From positions 53,852-117,851 of the forward strand of contig CACYKH010000005.1 in assembly GCA_902774915.1 (NCBI GenBank): a stretch of 64,000 bases of DNA, written 5' to 3'. The stretch comes from an uncultured Lachnospiraceae bacterium. Its GTDB lineage: Bacteria; Bacillota; Clostridia; Lachnospirales; Lachnospiraceae. The notes beneath the pieces are model-generated. The model made no database searches. It was not told the DNA's origin and saw only the letters and a program-made list of their open reading frames with translations. This document shows positions 19,293 through 28,227 of the stretch, in pieces. The first letter of the stretch is position 1; each line of letters starts with the position of its first letter. Made by a program: the position numbers and the translations under genes.

Positions 19293-19321
19293 TTGACATA
19301 ATATCGTATAATTTATATTAT
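19293..19321 (+). promoter_or_regulatory. Sigma-A promoter for the pilin-like gene
   Basis: A perfect TTGACA at 19293-19298, a 17-base spacer and TATTAT at 19316-19321, about 57 bases before the ATG. Confidence 0.8.
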
Positions 19322-19377
19322 GATATTGAGAGAATGTGCAGTTTTTTCAATGAATTTAGAGAAAGGAGTGAGCGGAT

Positions 19378-20049
19378 ATGAAGAAGAATCGTGGATTTAC
19401 TTTAGTAGAACTGATCGTCGTATTAGTTATTCTTGCTATACTTGCGGCTGTCCTTGTACCTACACTCCTTGGATACATTGATAAGGCAAAGGAAAAGGAA
19501 GATATTAATCGAGCAAAGGCTTGTTTAGATGCAGCTCAGGGTGCTTTTGTAGAGGCTTATGGAAAAGGTGTTACAAATAAAAATGAAAATGTTTTAGGTG
19601 TTGAATCAGAAAAAGTTTATGGTAAATTCAAGGATGTTGATGCAACATCAACTAAAGCGGCTGAGATGGTAAAAAATTGTACAGATGAAGATCCTTATAT
19701 ATTCATGGTGGCAGTTGGTAGTAGTAAGGATGGTTATAGTGCTTCAGATCATGATAGATATACTGTTTACTATGCTTGCTATGAAAAAGATCCATATTCA
19801 AGGCCTTATTATTACTATGATGGCGCGTGGACAACTGTGAATCCTACGTATAAGATAGGAAATAAAGATAATGATACAGTTATAAAAAAGGATAATAATA
19901 AAGGTACAAATTTATTGAAATCCAAAAATATTTATATTCAATATTACGTTTTATGTAACAAGGATAATAAATCCCTTAGTAGTACTGCTACTAATGATAC
20001 GACATTTTGGCACTACTTGAAGACAACGCTGTATAATAAGTATAAATAA
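19378..20049 (+). CDS. Type IV pilin-like protein (prepilin N-terminal methylation motif)
   Basis: AAAGGAG precedes the ATG. The N-terminus MKKNRG followed by FTLVELIVVLVILAILAAVLVP is a class III prepilin signal: cleavage after Gly6, mature Phe1 and Glu5, then the hydrophobic assembly helix. The 223-residue total gives a mature protein of about 217 residues with a Tyr/Asp/Lys-rich globular part. No prepilin peptidase, assembly ATPase or platform gene is in this window, so it is an orphan that would need machinery encoded elsewhere. It has its own strong promoter and terminator. Pilin versus pseudopilin of a secretion system cannot be decided. Confidence 0.85.
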   Translation: MKKNRGFTLVELIVVLVILAILAAVLVPTLLGYIDKAKEKEDINRAKACLDAAQGAFVEAYGKGVTNKNENVLGVESEKVYGKFKDVDATSTKAAEMVKNCTDEDPYIFMVAVGSSKDGYSASDHDRYTVYYACYEKDPYSRPYYYYDGAWTTVNPTYKIGNKDNDTVIKKDNNKGTNLLKSKNIYIQYYVLCNKDNKSLSSTATNDTTFWHYLKTTLYNKYK

Positions 20050-20057
20050 TCTTATCT

Positions 20058-20087
20058 AAGAACCTGCTTCGGCAGGTTCTTTTTTTG
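20058..20087 (+). terminator. Rho-independent terminator after the pilin-like gene
   Basis: AGAACCTGC (20059-20067), TTCG tetraloop, GCAGGTTCT (20072-20080), then seven T. Confidence 0.95.
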
Positions 20088-20135
20088 TTCCTCCTTACAA
20101 AAAGCATCTAACAAGTAACAAAATGTAAAATATAC

Positions 20136-20164
20136 TTGACAAGATGTAATCTGAGTAGTATTAT
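20136..20164 (+). promoter_or_regulatory. Strong sigma-A promoter for the membrane protein/HTH pair
   Basis: TTGACA at 20136-20141, a 17-base spacer and TATTAT at 20159-20164. The HTH protein encoded downstream may bind here, but no operator is obvious. Confidence 0.8.
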
Positions 20165-20209
20165 CTGTATCAGAACAAGAAAAAACAATTCTGTTTAGGA
20201 GGTAATACA

Positions 20210-20746
20210 ATGTCAAATTTAGGATTTATATTGGGTATAATTGTATGTATAGCGTTTGTATTAATTATTACAGCTGTTATTATCAAAATGGGTCATACAG
20301 ACGGAAAGAAACCAAAGTATGATGAGAGGCAGATGATGGCAAGAGGAAAAGGTTACACATATGCATTTTACACTGCAGTATTAGTTGCTATAATACCTTG
20401 CTTCTTACCAGAAGAGATTAAAGTATTTTTAGGTGATATGCTTTACTTCACGCCGCTGCTAGCTGGAATACTGGTTCATATAACCTACTGTGTATTCAAT
20501 AATGCATATCTGGAAATGAACACTGAACCAAAGAGATGGATTTCAGTCTTTACTTGTATAGGAATCGCAAATCTGCTTATAGCATTTGCAAATTGCCGAG
20601 AAGGTTTTGTAGAAAATGGCTCTCTTAAGACTGGAGTTCTCAATCTATGCATGGGAATAATCTTTGTGATCATCATGCTAGAAGTATTAATCAAGTCCAG
20701 GCTTGATGCAAAGGAGGTCGATGACGATGAAGAATCTGAAGCTTAA
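20210..20746 (+). CDS. Polytopic membrane protein with cytoplasmic YDERQ motif, unknown function
   Basis: AGGAGG precedes the ATG. The 178-residue protein has a hydrophobic segment near residues 5-25, a cytoplasmic stretch containing PKYDERQMMARGKG, then about four more membrane segments and an acidic tail (KEVDDDEESEA). The DERQ motif before membrane segments is seen in small Firmicute membrane proteins encoded next to Cro/C1-type regulators, which matches the overlapping downstream gene. No enzymatic motif is visible. The partner regulator suggests a switch-like unit; the function is unknown. Confidence 0.75.
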   Translation: MSNLGFILGIIVCIAFVLIITAVIIKMGHTDGKKPKYDERQMMARGKGYTYAFYTAVLVAIIPCFLPEEIKVFLGDMLYFTPLLAGILVHITYCVFNNAYLEMNTEPKRWISVFTCIGIANLLIAFANCREGFVENGSLKTGVLNLCMGIIFVIIMLEVLIKSRLDAKEVDDDEESEA

Positions 20747-20924
20747 GGCCGCCCGAGCCGGAAAAGATATGTCTCAGGCTGATCTTGCATCAGCTGTGGG
20801 GGTATCAAGACAAACAATCAATTCAATCGAAAAAGGCGATTATAACCCAACCATTAAGCTATGTCTTTCTATTTGTAAGACTTTAGGCAAGACTCTTGAT
20901 GAATTATTCTGGGACGATGAATGA
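20727..20924 (+). CDS. Small Cro/C1-type helix-turn-helix regulator
   Basis: Two in-frame ATGs (20721, 20727) follow GGAGG at 20713-20717; the second has the better 9-base spacing. The 65-residue product is almost entirely one HTH_3 domain: LKAARAGKDMSQADLASAVG, then VSRQTINSIEKGDYNPTIK and a short helix LGKTLDELFW. This is the YgzD-like class of very small regulators. The start overlaps the membrane protein gene by 20 bases, so the two are co-translated. It probably controls its own promoter at 20136. Confidence 0.88.
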   Translation: MKNLKLKAARAGKDMSQADLASAVGVSRQTINSIEKGDYNPTIKLCLSICKTLGKTLDELFWDDE

Positions 20925-20989
20925 AACGAATAGCATTTTACAACAAATAAAATGCATTTTGCGACAAAAGTGCTAAGTTTAAAATTGTT

Positions 20990-20998
20990 TGTTATAAT
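20990..20998 (+). promoter_or_regulatory. Extended -10 promoter before the ABC-2 exporter operon
   Basis: TGTTATAAT: a TATAAT consensus at 20993-20998 preceded by TG at 20990-20991. No good -35 box is seen. It lies 47 bases before the ATG at 21045. Confidence 0.55.
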
Positions 20999-21044
20999 AT
21001 CGAACATGTGAATGTTGAATTGTAATCTTAAGGAGGATGGAAGA

Positions 21045-22073
21045 ATGTCACTGGTTGTAAAGAATCTTTACAAAAAATATGGAGAAAAGGTTGTAGTTGA
21101 TGATATCAGCTTTGAAATGCCAAAGCCTGGTGTATACGCACTGCTTGGAACAAATGGTGCTGGTAAAACTACATCCATAAGAATGATACTTGGAATGCTA
21201 GATAAGGATGGCGGCGAGGTTACCTGGGATGGAAAGCCACTTAACTTCGATACCTGTAACATCGGTTATCTTGCAGAGGAAAGAGGACTTTATCCAAAGT
21301 ATACACTTGTTGATCAGATCAGATACTTTGGAGAGCTTCGTGGAGTTGATAGAAAGACTGTCGACGAACGAATTAAATATTGGGCTGAGCGCCTTAAAGT
21401 AGAAGAATACATCTATCCTGAAAAAGCAGCTGAGCTTCTGGAGAAGCAGCAGTATGAAGGCAGGGTAAGATATGATGAAAATGGAAATGCAATCAGTGAA
21501 GATTTCAGTGCTCCAAAGAAGGGAAGAAAGAAGAAGGCTAAACTTCAGAGTCCTGACCAGTTATCAAAGGGTAATCAGCAGAAGATTCAGTTCCTTATTG
21601 CAATGATCTCTGAGCCAGATCTTCTTGTTCTGGATGAGCCTTTCTCAGGACTTGACCCAGTTAATACTGACATTCTCAAAGAAGTTGTCAGAGAGCAGAT
21701 TGCAGCTGGAAAGTACATTATCATGTCCAGCCACCAGATGGAGGTTGTTGAAGAGTTCTGTACTGATATTACAATCCTTCATAGATCAAAGGCAGTTGTA
21801 TCTGGAAACCTGAATGAGATAAAGAAGGAAAGAGGTAGAGTTAATCTGAGCCTGAAGGTTGAACAGGATATCTCTTCATATATAAAGGATGCAGGTGTTG
21901 AGCTTGTTTCTGAAAAAGAATTTGAATACACTCTTAAGGTTACTGGCGACGAGCAGGCCAACAAGCTACTCAGTAGTCTTATCAGTGCTGGTATACCAAT
22001 CGTTAAGTTTGATCTTAGTGAAATGTCACTTCATGAGATTTTTGTAAATGCAGTTGGTGAAGGCGAGGAGTAG
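21045..22073 (+). CDS. ABC-2 type exporter ATP-binding protein (NatA-like)
   Basis: The ATG at 21045 follows AAGGAGG at 21030-21036; the upstream ATG at 21012 is before that site. The 342-residue ATPase has Walker A GTNGAGKTTS, Q-loop region, signature LSKGNQQKIQFL, Walker B LLVLDEPFSGLDP, and a C-terminal regulatory extension. A Lys-rich insert of roughly 40 residues (around GRVRYDENG to KKGRKKKAK) separates the Q-loop helices from the signature, longer than in typical NatA proteins. The two membrane subunits are encoded next, spaced 3 and 13 bases, so this is a heteromeric ABC-2 export complex. Substrate is unknown; NatAB relatives export Na+. Confidence 0.88.
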   Translation: MSLVVKNLYKKYGEKVVVDDISFEMPKPGVYALLGTNGAGKTTSIRMILGMLDKDGGEVTWDGKPLNFDTCNIGYLAEERGLYPKYTLVDQIRYFGELRGVDRKTVDERIKYWAERLKVEEYIYPEKAAELLEKQQYEGRVRYDENGNAISEDFSAPKKGRKKKAKLQSPDQLSKGNQQKIQFLIAMISEPDLLVLDEPFSGLDPVNTDILKEVVREQIAAGKYIIMSSHQMEVVEEFCTDITILHRSKAVVSGNLNEIKKERGRVNLSLKVEQDISSYIKDAGVELVSEKEFEYTLKVTGDEQANKLLSSLISAGIPIVKFDLSEMSLHEIFVNAVGEGEE

Positions 22074-22076
22074 AAG

Positions 22077-23453
22077 ATGAATAATAGAGAGAATATTTAT
22101 AGTCTGGAGGGATTCAGTAAAGTATTTAAATTTACTGTCAGACAGACTTTTAAGAATAAGGGATACTTATTATCATTCGTGATTTTCGTTCTTGTTATGA
22201 CACTTATGGGACCTCTTCAATATCTTGGTCAGAGTGCAGGACAGGGAGCAGCTGAAGATAGCATGAACTTTAATTCTGCAGACGTGGATGTAGATAACAT
22301 TTACATCTATGATCAGCTTGGTGTGATCCAGAGCAGTGATAATGTTAAAGATCTTTATGAATCCCGTGGAAAAGATGACGATAAAAAAGCGGGAATAACA
22401 AGTGATAAGATTCATGTGGAAGATGCGACAGATGCATCTGAAGATTCAATTATCAGTGGTCTTAAAAAGAAAGATGTTGCAGTTGTTATAACTGCAAGTG
22501 AAACAGGTTATAAGGTAAATGGAATCATAGCTGATGATTCTGATGTTGAGATAGATGACCTGGATGGCATAACAGAGGTTATTAAGGACGATTTTGATAC
22601 AAAGAGATTTGAAGATAATGATGTAAAGGCAGAAGATGCACAGATGATATTCTCAGGTGTTAATACTGATGGTGTTATATCTGAAACAGAGTATCTAAGC
22701 AAAGAGTCTAAAGCTATTTCAGGACAGAAGTATATGTTCTACATGCTGGGCTTCTCAATGATAATTTTCATCGTAGTTTCAATGTCAGCATCTTATATCA
22801 TTACATCAGTTACAGAAGAGAAGCAGTCAAAGCTTGTTGAAAGTCTTCTTGTAAGTGTAAGACCTATGGCACTTCTTCTTGGTAAGGTTTGTGGAATGAT
22901 GAGCTATGTTGTTCTGCTCCTGGTATGTGGTGTTATTGGTTCGAATGTATCTGGTTATGTGATGAGAAATGTATTCAATATCTCTGAAGACAAATTTTCA
23001 AATAGAGGATTTGATTTCTCGATATTTAAGGACTTCGGTGTGGTAGGCGGAGTTGCACTTGTACTTTCAGTAATTCTGGCATTCCTTGCATTTGGTATGA
23101 TCAGTGGACTTTTTGGAAGTACATGTAACAAGACAGAAGATATGCAGAATGCAACTGGAAATGTTATGACAATTTCTATGATAAGTTATTTTGCTGCAGT
23201 TGCAGCTGGAGGAATGGATAATGATATAGTAAATAAGCTGATAGCATTAATCCCACCATTCTCATATTTCGCAGCACCAGTTACTTATGTAACAGGTAGA
23301 ATAAGTGCACCAATACTTATTATTTCATATGTAATTCAGATAGCATTGATAGTTGGAATAGTAGTTATTGCGGCAAAGAGTTATCGTAATCTCTTACTCA
23401 GTGATTCAACTACTCAGAAACTTAAGACAATATTTAAATCAGCAAAGGGTTAA
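22077..23453 (+). CDS. ABC-2 exporter membrane subunit 1 (NatB-like)
   Basis: A 458-residue protein with one membrane segment near residues 25-45, an extracytoplasmic domain of about 180 residues rich in Asp and Ser, and about five membrane segments in the C-terminal half. The stretch SASYIITSVTEEKQSKLVESLLVSVRP, marking the cytoplasmic coupling helix, is typical of the ABC-2/NatB family. GAGGAG precedes the start 3 bases after the ATPase gene. It pairs with the related subunit encoded next. Confidence 0.85.
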   Translation: MNNRENIYSLEGFSKVFKFTVRQTFKNKGYLLSFVIFVLVMTLMGPLQYLGQSAGQGAAEDSMNFNSADVDVDNIYIYDQLGVIQSSDNVKDLYESRGKDDDKKAGITSDKIHVEDATDASEDSIISGLKKKDVAVVITASETGYKVNGIIADDSDVEIDDLDGITEVIKDDFDTKRFEDNDVKAEDAQMIFSGVNTDGVISETEYLSKESKAISGQKYMFYMLGFSMIIFIVVSMSASYIITSVTEEKQSKLVESLLVSVRPMALLLGKVCGMMSYVVLLLVCGVIGSNVSGYVMRNVFNISEDKFSNRGFDFSIFKDFGVVGGVALVLSVILAFLAFGMISGLFGSTCNKTEDMQNATGNVMTISMISYFAAVAAGGMDNDIVNKLIALIPPFSYFAAPVTYVTGRISAPILIISYVIQIALIVGIVVIAAKSYRNLLLSDSTTQKLKTIFKSAKG

Positions 23454-23466
23454 GGAGGTTAGAAAA

Positions 23467-24831
23467 ATGTTTAAGAATTTCGATAAAGTTTTCAAGTTTA
23501 CATTTAAAAATCAGACCTCTACAAAGGGCTATAAATATGGAACAATTATAACAGCACTCATACTCTTTATTATCCCTGTTGCTATATTTGTTATAAGTGG
23601 TATGGCTCTTGATGATAAAAAGGATACTCTGGAAAGCTGCGGAGCTGAAAGAGTTTATGTTGTAGACCCAGAGGCACCAGATGCAGACTTTAGTATTATG
23701 AATATGCTTGGAGTTGATGGTTATACTGACCTCCAATATTCAAATGCAGAAACAGTTGAAGAGGCTCTGGAAACTATTACAGATCGTAACGAGACTAAGA
23801 GTTTTGTTTATCAGGTAAAGAAAGAGGATAATCAGATTTACTCACGTATAATTCTTCCAACAATATCCGAACTGGACGAGGATAAGGTTAAGAATTATGA
23901 TGATTTTGTAGAACAGAATGGAACAGTATTTGCGATGATCGCATCTGGTACATCTATGCAAAACTTAAATGAGATGATGAAGATGACTGATTATTCTGTT
24001 TATGATAATTCAGGCTATCAGGAAGGTAAGGATTTATATTCCGATTCAGAAAAGATGGATGAACAGAAGAATTCTGAAATCCTTCCAGTATTCAATATGA
24101 TTCTTACATATGCAGCTATTATCATCATCTATATGGTTATCATCATGTATGGTAACAGTATTCTTCAGAACATTGTTCTTGAGAAGAGTTCAAAGTTGAT
24201 GGATACAATGCTTATATCCGTTGCACCTGAAGCTATGATATTTGGTAAGATGCTTGCTATCCTGGCATCTGGTATTCTGCAGCTCCTGGTTTGGATTGCA
24301 GGTCTTGTAGGCGGATTAGTCGTAGGTGTAAAAGTGTTCGATAACATGTACTCAAATGTAAGCGCATCAGTTGTAACTTTCCTTAAGAGTTTTTCAGAGC
24401 TGGGACTCTTTAAACCAGTAAATGTAATCGTTGGAATACTTGCACTCATATTCGGAATCATAATGTATTCTGCAATCTCAGCTGTAGCAGGAGCAATTTC
24501 CAGTACAAGAGAAGAGGCTGCAAGTAATCAGGGAGTATTCATTGTATTCCTTATGATCAGCTTCTATGTAGTTCTCTTCAAAGGACTTAATACAAGTAAT
24601 ATTATTACATGGCTTTACCTTGTACCATTCACATCAGCAATGGTTCTTCCTTCAGGTATATGCTCAGGAGTTATCTCAACAGGTCTTGCTGTTGCAGGTC
24701 TGGGAATACTAATTGCATGCAGCGTTGGCTTAATAATACTTGCTGGAAAGCTTTATAAGATGATGTCACTCTATAAAGGAAATCCGGTTAATATTAGCAA
24801 AGCTATTAAAATGCTATGCGGAAAGCAGTAA
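23467..24831 (+). CDS. ABC-2 exporter membrane subunit 2 (NatB-like)
   Basis: The ATG at 23467 follows AAGGAGG at 23453-23459; the longer in-frame start at 23368 lies inside the previous gene and has no site. The 454-residue protein has the same plan as subunit 1: a membrane segment near residues 24-45, an extracytoplasmic domain, then about six membrane segments with NIVLEKSSKLMDTMLISVAP as the coupling helix. Subunits 1 and 2 look like ancient duplicates, both with the N-terminal FxKVFKFT-like sequence. The complex would be ATPase dimer plus two unlike membrane subunits. Confidence 0.85.
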   Translation: MFKNFDKVFKFTFKNQTSTKGYKYGTIITALILFIIPVAIFVISGMALDDKKDTLESCGAERVYVVDPEAPDADFSIMNMLGVDGYTDLQYSNAETVEEALETITDRNETKSFVYQVKKEDNQIYSRIILPTISELDEDKVKNYDDFVEQNGTVFAMIASGTSMQNLNEMMKMTDYSVYDNSGYQEGKDLYSDSEKMDEQKNSEILPVFNMILTYAAIIIIYMVIIMYGNSILQNIVLEKSSKLMDTMLISVAPEAMIFGKMLAILASGILQLLVWIAGLVGGLVVGVKVFDNMYSNVSASVVTFLKSFSELGLFKPVNVIVGILALIFGIIMYSAISAVAGAISSTREEAASNQGVFIVFLMISFYVVLFKGLNTSNIITWLYLVPFTSAMVLPSGICSGVISTGLAVAGLGILIACSVGLIILAGKLYKMMSLYKGNPVNISKAIKMLCGKQ

Positions 24832-24833
24832 AG

Positions 24834-25811
24834 ATGGATATAAGTCTTGCCCCAATGGAGGGGATTACAACATATATTTTCAGAAATGCGATTGATAAGT
24901 ACTATGGGGGTATAGATAGGTACTATACCCCTTTTATCACTGCCAGTCATCTGAAGGGAAGAGAACTGAGAGATGTCTGCCCTGAAAATAATCAGGGGAT
25001 GAGAACTATCCCGCAGATCCTTACAAATGATGCAGAGCTTTTCCTTCTCATTGTAAAACAGCTGGCGGCTATTGGTTACAGAGAAGTAAATCTAAATCTC
25101 GGTTGCCCATCAGGTACAGTTGTAGGAAAGGGAAGAGGTTCTGGTTTTCTTGCTGAACCTGAAAAGCTGGATAAGTTTTTATATCAGATATTTGAAGGTA
25201 GAGATGTTTTAGAGAACGATATCAATGACAAGATAAAATTATCTATCAAAACAAGGTTAGGAAAGAATTCCCTGACGGAATGGGATGAGATTCTAAAGGT
25301 TTACATAAAATATCCGATAGATGAGCTTATAATTCATCCAAGACTTCGAAAGGACTTCTATACTGGCGAGGTACATCTGGATGAATTTAAGAAGGGCGCA
25401 GATATGTTCAGGGCCAGAGATGAAGAAAATCCTGACAGCTTTGCAACAGAGATAATTTATAATGGCGATATAGTTGATCTTGATTCTTATAAAAGCTTGG
25501 CCGAGAAAGTGAACATTACTGAAGAGAATCCTATTATGATAGGTCGCGGTCTTATTATGAATCCAAATCTTGCCAATGAACTGAAAGCTGGAGAGAAAGA
25601 AGAGTTTGATAAACGAAAGTTCAAAGAATTCATAAATGAGATTAAGGAAAACTATATAGAAGAAATGTCCGGAGAGAAGCAGGTGGTAATGAAGATGAAA
25701 GGTCTATGGGCTTACTTCGGCGAAGGACTTGGTCTTGATAAAAAGAAAATGAAGGAAATATATAAAGCCAATCGATTAGCAGAATATACGAATGCGATAA
25801 CATGCATTTAG
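24834..25811 (+). CDS. dus: tRNA-dihydrouridine synthase
   Basis: I prefer the ATG at 24834, just after GGAAAG, over the ATG at 24816 that overlaps the exporter gene. The 325-residue flavoenzyme reduces specific uridines in tRNA. Visible family marks are LAPMEGITTYIFRNA at the N-terminus, NLGCPSGTVVGKGRGSGFL with the catalytic Cys, and late motifs IYNGDI and IMIGRGLIMNP of the FMN phosphate site. It has the TIM-barrel N-terminal and helical C-terminal parts of the family. It lies 2 bases after the exporter operon, so may be read from the same transcript, and ends before the terminator at 25892. Confidence 0.88.
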   Translation: MDISLAPMEGITTYIFRNAIDKYYGGIDRYYTPFITASHLKGRELRDVCPENNQGMRTIPQILTNDAELFLLIVKQLAAIGYREVNLNLGCPSGTVVGKGRGSGFLAEPEKLDKFLYQIFEGRDVLENDINDKIKLSIKTRLGKNSLTEWDEILKVYIKYPIDELIIHPRLRKDFYTGEVHLDEFKKGADMFRARDEENPDSFATEIIYNGDIVDLDSYKSLAEKVNITEENPIMIGRGLIMNPNLANELKAGEKEEFDKRKFKEFINEIKENYIEEMSGEKQVVMKMKGLWAYFGEGLGLDKKKMKEIYKANRLAEYTNAITCI

Positions 25812-25891
25812 TTTACATAATCAGGTTATGGTTTAAAAACACAATTTGTTGTACTTTCCTTTGATTTTGGACACAATATATGGTAAATTAG

Positions 25892-25922
25892 AGAACAGTG
25901 GGTTATTCCGCTGTTCTTTTTT
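25892..25922 (+). terminator. Terminator or attenuator immediately before parC
   Basis: AGAACAGTGG (25892-25901) pairs with CCGCTGTTCT (25908-25917), one G-U pair, 6-base loop, followed by a T run. It ends only about 6 bases before the parC ribosome site. A possible promoter (TTGATT 25861, TGG-TAAATT 25884-25889) would start transcription inside the 5' arm, so the hairpin may block only read-through from dus; alternatively it attenuates parC. Confidence 0.8.
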
Positions 25923-25941
25923 GATGCAAAGGAGAAAACTT

Positions 25942-28215
25942 ATGGAAGTTATTAAAACAATAGATTATGAAGAGGAGATGGGGCAGGACTATGTGGACTA
26001 TGCCATGTCGGTTATCACTGACCGTGCCCTGCCTGATGTAAAGGATGGACTGAAGCCTGTTCAAAGGCGTGTTATCTATTCTTTATCTGAGCTGACAAAG
26101 TCTGACAGTCCACACCGTAAGTGTGCGCGTATTGTCGGCGATACCATGGGTAAATATCACCCTCATGGTGACAGCTCTATATATGAATGTCTTGTAAATA
26201 TGGCGCAAAGCTGGAAGCTGCCAATTCCACTCGTTGATCCTCACGGAAACTTCGGTGATGTATCTGGTTCTGGCGCTGCTGCCATGCGTTATACAGAGGC
26301 TCGTATTGCAGAGTATGCAGAAGAGGGACTAAAGGATCTTAAGTATTGTGAGTTCATGCCAAACTTTGATGGCACTGAGCAGGAACCAGTACATATTCCT
26401 TTCCTTATTCCTAACATGCTTACTTCTGGTGCTACAGGAATTGCGGTTGGTATGGCTACAAGCATTCCAACACATAACCTGGAAGAAATAGCAAATGCTG
26501 AGATTGCATATATCCAGAATCCAAAGATAACAACAGAAGAACTTCTTGAATATGTAAAGGGTCCTGATTTTGCAACAGGCGGAATAATAAATGTAGATAA
26601 AGAAACATTACTTCAGATTTATGAAACTGGTCTTGGTAAGGTCAGAGTTCGTGGTAAGGTTGAAATTCGTGATGCAGGTCGTGGAAGAAAATCCATCTGT
26701 GTTACAGAAATACCTTATACAATGATCGGTTCTACAGAGAAGTTCCTTAACACAGTAGCTGACCTGGTTCGTCAGGGTAAGCTTCCTGCAGTTGTAGATA
26801 TTGCAGACCGTGGTGATAAGGATGGTGAGTGCCTTGCAATAGATGTTAAGAAGGGCACAACTGATGAAGAGATAGAGAAGATACTGAATATCCTCTATAA
26901 GAAGGCTGGTCTTGAGGAAAATTACAGTGTCAACATGAACTGTATTTATAATCGTAAGCCAGAGGTTATGGGTCTTAAGAGAATCCTTGAGACTTATACA
27001 GAATATAAGTGGGAGGTTTATACATCTAAGTATAATCGTCTCCTTGCTGCAGAGAAGGATGTGCGAGAGGTTAAGAGCGGACTTCTTGAAGCAGTGGATG
27101 TTATAGATCTTATCATTGAGATACTCCGTGGTTCTGCTACCACTAAGGAAGCTAAGGAATGTCTTATGTATGGTAAGACAGATAACATTAAGTTCAGATA
27201 TAAGGGTTCAGTGGCAGATGCCAAGGAGCTTCATTTCACTGAGAAGCAGACAGATGCAATCCTGGCCATGAGACTTCAGAAGCTGATTGGTCTCGAGGTT
27301 GATGTTCTGAAGAAGGAACTGGAAGAGGCAGAGAAGAAGATTGCTAAGTATGAAAAGCTTCTTAAGTCAAACGCAGCTATGAAGAAGCAGATGGTTTCCG
27401 ACATAGAGGATCTTAAGAAGAAATATGCTATCCCACGTAGATCTGTTATCGAAAATCTTGGTGAAGTAGTTGTTGAGAAAGAAAAGGTTGTTGCTACAGA
27501 AGAGACAGTTCTTCTGGATCGTTTCTTCTATATCAAGTCTGCACCTCGTGCCGTATTTGAAAAGAATCCGGACGTGGTTCGTAAGTTTGATGTTAATTGT
27601 ATGTCGGATGACCGCATTGCCATCTTTGATAATGAAGGTATGGTTCACATCATCAAGGTTTCTGATATTTTGAAGAAGCAGACTAAGAAGGATAAGAAGT
27701 TCAGAATTACTGATAAGGGTATTCAGATATTTGATTTCTGCGGAATGAGTCATACAGCAGACGTTGTTGCAATGATGAATGTTTCCGAGATGAACCCTGC
27801 TGGAAATATGGAATCTGACACAGTAAAGAATTTAGTTGAAATGTGCAGAGGACATGTTCCTGAATACAATCTTGTATTTGTTACTACAGAAGGTAAGGCA
27901 AAGAGAGCTAATGCTGCACTCTTTGATACATCCAGAAAAACATCACAGGCTATCAAGTCACAGGTGGCTTATGTTGGCTATGAAGATGAATATATAGTTG
28001 CTGAAACAAATAATGGTTATTCCATTAAGGTTAAGACCGATGAGATACCTGTTCAAGGTAAGGGTGCTGGTGGAGTTCAGCTGATTTCCCTACGCAGAGG
28101 CGACTATGTTGTTGATGCCATTTCAGCTGGAAATGATGCCGAGTTCGGTGGCATTTCGTTATCCAGTATGAAAGCTGTTAAACGTGGTGGCAAGGGTAAT
28201 AAGAAGTCTAAATAA
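25942..28215 (+). CDS. parC: Type IIA topoisomerase A subunit (topoisomerase IV ParC-like)
   Basis: AAAGGAGAAA precedes the ATG at 25942; homologues also start here (MEVIKTIDYEEEM). The 757-residue protein is the DNA breakage-reunion subunit. The catalytic Tyr is in AAMRYTEARI, and the quinolone-determining region reads KYHPHGDSSIYE, with Ser and Glu at the positions of E. coli ParC S80/E84. The C-terminal beta-propeller region lacks the GyrA box (QRRGGKG), which argues for a decatenating topoisomerase IV rather than gyrase. The B subunit follows 12 bases later. The order A before B is the reverse of the usual parE-parC. The gyrase/topo IV assignment is moderately sure; the family is certain. 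Confidence 0.88.
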   Translation: MEVIKTIDYEEEMGQDYVDYAMSVITDRALPDVKDGLKPVQRRVIYSLSELTKSDSPHRKCARIVGDTMGKYHPHGDSSIYECLVNMAQSWKLPIPLVDPHGNFGDVSGSGAAAMRYTEARIAEYAEEGLKDLKYCEFMPNFDGTEQEPVHIPFLIPNMLTSGATGIAVGMATSIPTHNLEEIANAEIAYIQNPKITTEELLEYVKGPDFATGGIINVDKETLLQIYETGLGKVRVRGKVEIRDAGRGRKSICVTEIPYTMIGSTEKFLNTVADLVRQGKLPAVVDIADRGDKDGECLAIDVKKGTTDEEIEKILNILYKKAGLEENYSVNMNCIYNRKPEVMGLKRILETYTEYKWEVYTSKYNRLLAAEKDVREVKSGLLEAVDVIDLIIEILRGSATTKEAKECLMYGKTDNIKFRYKGSVADAKELHFTEKQTDAILAMRLQKLIGLEVDVLKKELEEAEKKIAKYEKLLKSNAAMKKQMVSDIEDLKKKYAIPRRSVIENLGEVVVEKEKVVATEETVLLDRFFYIKSAPRAVFEKNPDVVRKFDVNCMSDDRIAIFDNEGMVHIIKVSDILKKQTKKDKKFRITDKGIQIFDFCGMSHTADVVAMMNVSEMNPAGNMESDTVKNLVEMCRGHVPEYNLVFVTTEGKAKRANAALFDTSRKTSQAIKSQVAYVGYEDEYIVAETNNGYSIKVKTDEIPVQGKGAGGVQLISLRRGDYVVDAISAGNDAEFGGISLSSMKAVKRGGKGNKKSK

Positions 28216-28227
28216 GAGGATAGATAA

